DNA from: JABWBD01 sp040768665
Lineage (GTDB): Bacteria; Planctomycetota; Planctomycetia; Pirellulales; Thermoguttaceae
DNA length: 64,000 nt
Direction of reading: 5' to 3'
Assembly: GCA_040768665.1 (NCBI GenBank)
Contig: JAXGMN010000021.1
Location: 169,810 to 233,809, forward strand
Numbering within the stretch: position 1 is the stretch's first letter; each line of letters begins with the position of its first letter. The notes beneath the pieces are model-generated. The model was not told where the DNA came from and made no database searches. It saw only the letters and a list, made by a program, of their open reading frames with translations. Shown here piece by piece: positions 62,598 through 64,000 of this stretch. A program made the translations under genes and the position numbers.

Positions 62598-63754
62598 CGC
62601 GACTGGCCCATCTGTTTCCACAAAGCCTCCACGCGCTGCTCGAGGAACACACGCTGCTGCTCGCCGCGGACCCACTGGCAGCGCGAGGCCAATAATCCCA
62701 ATCGGTCCTTGAGATAACTCCGCTCGGTTTCCGGCAGGTCGGCCTGGCCCAGGCGGCCGGCGATCTGCTCCAGATCCCGCGCGAGGCTCTCGGGATCGGG
62801 CGCATCCTGGCCTTGCGAGCGAGGGTGGCTTGCGTTCTGTTCAGCGGACCGGCTCTCGTCCACGAAGTCCTGCACAATCGACGCCAGGATTTCCTGCTGG
62901 TCCTCGGTATCCCAGATATAACGGAGCACCCACAGGTCGGTGCCGTTGACGAGCGTTCGGCCGCAGAGCAGTGCGCTGGCCGCCATGAGCCGCTGCAGCT
63001 TGACCGCGCGGCGATCGGATATGGGAATGCCCGCGTGCCGCAGTCGGTGGATCAACTCCACGTAGGTCGGCCTGACCTGGCCGAGGTCGACCTTGGCCAA
63101 CAGGGCGTTGAGCCGGCGGATATCGTCGACCTTGAAGTTCGCCGCGCCGTCGTGCCGGCCGAGATCGAACTTCCAGCCGGCCAGCAAGACGTCTTGCATC
63201 CGCTCGGGTGCGACGTTGTCGCAACGGACGCGGAGCAGGAAGCGGTCGAACAGGGCCCCCAAGGCGTCGTCTTCCGGCAGCCGGTTGCTTGCGCCGACCA
63301 CCATCAAGAGCGGCAACGCCCGCGTCTCGCGCCCTCGGCGGAAGATGCGCTCGTTGAGCACGGTGAGCAGACTGTTGAGGATCGCGCTGTTGGCATTCAA
63401 CAGCTCATCGAGGAAGACGAAGGCGGCCTCGGGGAGCATCCCTTCGGTGTTGGTCACCAGTTCGCCTTCGCGAAGCCTGCGGATGTCGAACGGGCCAAAC
63501 AACTCGTTGGGCTCGGTGAAGCGGGTGAGAAGATAGTCGAACACGCGGCCGTCCAGCCGGCGGGCGAGGTCTTGCACCAGCGCACTCTTCGCGGTGCCCG
63601 GCGGCCCCAGAATGAAAAGGTTTTCCGCGGCCACCAGGCACACGCCCAGCAGGTCGATGATCTCGTCCTTGGCAATGAAGGCCGACTTCATCGGGCTCAG
63701 CACGGTGTCGGTCAAGCGGCGGCCCAGTTCCAGGTCGGAAAGCGACGGTTCCAT
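62594..63754 (-). CDS. MoxR/RavA-type AAA+ ATPase of the ternary system
   Basis: 386 residues. Walker A GPPGTAKS (50-57), Walker B AFVFLDELLNAN (Asp116/Glu117), sensor-1 region MVVGASNRLPEDDALGALFD then RFLLRV, and an extended lid. A C-terminal coiled tail (ESLARDLEQIAGRLGQADLP) is added. It is closer to the RavA-like MoxR group than to the MoxR at 34976-36031. It probably energises the vWA/propeller proteins encoded downstream with overlapping frames. Confidence 0.93.
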   Translation of the reverse strand: MEPSLSDLELGRRLTDTVLSPMKSAFIAKDEIIDLLGVCLVAAENLFILGPPGTAKSALVQDLARRLDGRVFDYLLTRFTEPNELFGPFDIRRLREGELVTNTEGMLPEAAFVFLDELLNANSAILNSLLTVLNERIFRRGRETRALPLLMVVGASNRLPEDDALGALFDRFLLRVRCDNVAPERMQDVLLAGWKFDLGRHDGAANFKVDDIRRLNALLAKVDLGQVRPTYVELIHRLRHAGIPISDRRAVKLQRLMAASALLCGRTLVNGTDLWVLRYIWDTEDQQEILASIVQDFVDESRSAEQNASHPRSQGQDAPDPESLARDLEQIAGRLGQADLPETERSYLKDRLGLLASRCQWVRGEQQRVFLEQRVEALWKQMGQSR

Positions 63755-63766
63755 AAAGAATCATCC

Positions 63767-64000
63767 TCAAAGTGCCTCGATCACCGCGGCCACTTCCGGG
63801 GCCAATTCGGAATACATACCGAGGGCCTTTTGCACCTCACGGCGGATGCGGGCGTCCGAGCAGCGGCTCGTGTCGCGGCGGGCGATGATGCGGTCTACGT
63901 ACATCCCCAGCAGGCAAGGATGGCCGACGAGCACCTCGACCTCCAGTGGCCCCAGGTCCGGGATTCCTACCGACGACAGCGGCCACTGCGCAGCGATCTC
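63767..64000 (-). CDS. C-terminal part of a further ternary-system gene (5' end outside window)
   Basis: 77 residues to the stop, 12 bp before the MoxR start. The visible end reads LGPLEVEVLVGHPCLLGMYV, then DRIIARRDTSRCSDARIRRE and ALGMYSELAPEVAAVIEAL. The frame is open to the window edge and the tight spacing makes it part of the same operon. Too little is visible for a family call. Confidence 0.65.
   Translation of the reverse strand, partial: EIAAQWPLSSVGIPDLGPLEVEVLVGHPCLLGMYVDRIIARRDTSRCSDARIRREVQKALGMYSELAPEVAAVIEAL

Overview
The window is GC-rich bacterial DNA that most resembles a planctomycete, probably of the Pirellulales type. The indications are a YTV-repeat secreted protein, Tat-exported Gfo/Idh/MocA oxidoreductases, a PQQ-propeller giant protein, a planctomycete-style Ser/Thr kinase with a C-terminal membrane anchor, a long MoxR-DUF58-BatA-vWA operon, and many short palindromic repeats between genes. 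This assignment rests on family recognition, not on a phylogenetic marker.

Layout. 0-2.3 kb: minus-strand genes (OmpA-type lipoprotein, excisionase-type HTH membrane protein, small exported protein). 2.5-3.8 kb: queC (apparently frameshifted near its 3' end) and queD for 7-deazaguanine synthesis. 4.5-8.6 kb: an ExbB/MotA-type channel with two long ExbD-like partners. 8.6-13.2 kb: a HEAT-like/SEC-C protein, a truncated oxidoreductase and a duplicated TolC-like protein. 13.2-17 kb: a repeat-rich stretch and an arsenic-linked operon in which arsR and a cysteine desulfurase are intact, while arsM, a sterol-desaturase-like gene, a TVP38-like gene and the arsenosugar-type glycosyltransferase are cut short, two of them at palindromic elements. 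17-29 kb: YTV protein, oxidoreductase, higBA next to tRNA-Gly(CCC), GspE-like ATPase plus CvpA, kinase, RluA-type pseudouridine synthase, Maf, HU. 29-47 kb: a large plus-strand cluster (PQQ protein, toroid protein, MoxR, DUF58, BatA-like, vWA/GATase-like, three associated proteins) with tight overlaps. 47.2-48 kb: a junction of two broken genes (vapC-like and nucleotidyltransferase).

48.6-64 kb looks like an island of conflict or signalling systems. On the plus strand a DUF4062-STAND NTPase is translationally coupled to a separate 14-blade WD40 protein. On the minus strand is a MoxR-vWA-beta-propeller ternary system of four overlapping genes plus a partial fifth, followed by a 5'-truncated and frameshifted SLOG-RyR gene and an unrecognised helical protein. 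A 135-bp palindrome with 32-bp terminal inverted repeats sits where the two convergent sets meet and supplies the stop codons of genes on both sides.

A recurring theme is a family of roughly 50-110 bp palindromes (arms GGGGACTGGCTCC / GGTGCCTGTCCCC) that keep T-T/A-A mispairs at the same one or two stem positions, two copies being identical over 109 bp. They resemble REP-type elements mobilised by RAYT/Y1 transposases, though no such transposase is present here. No rRNA, CRISPR array, transposase or prophage gene was found.
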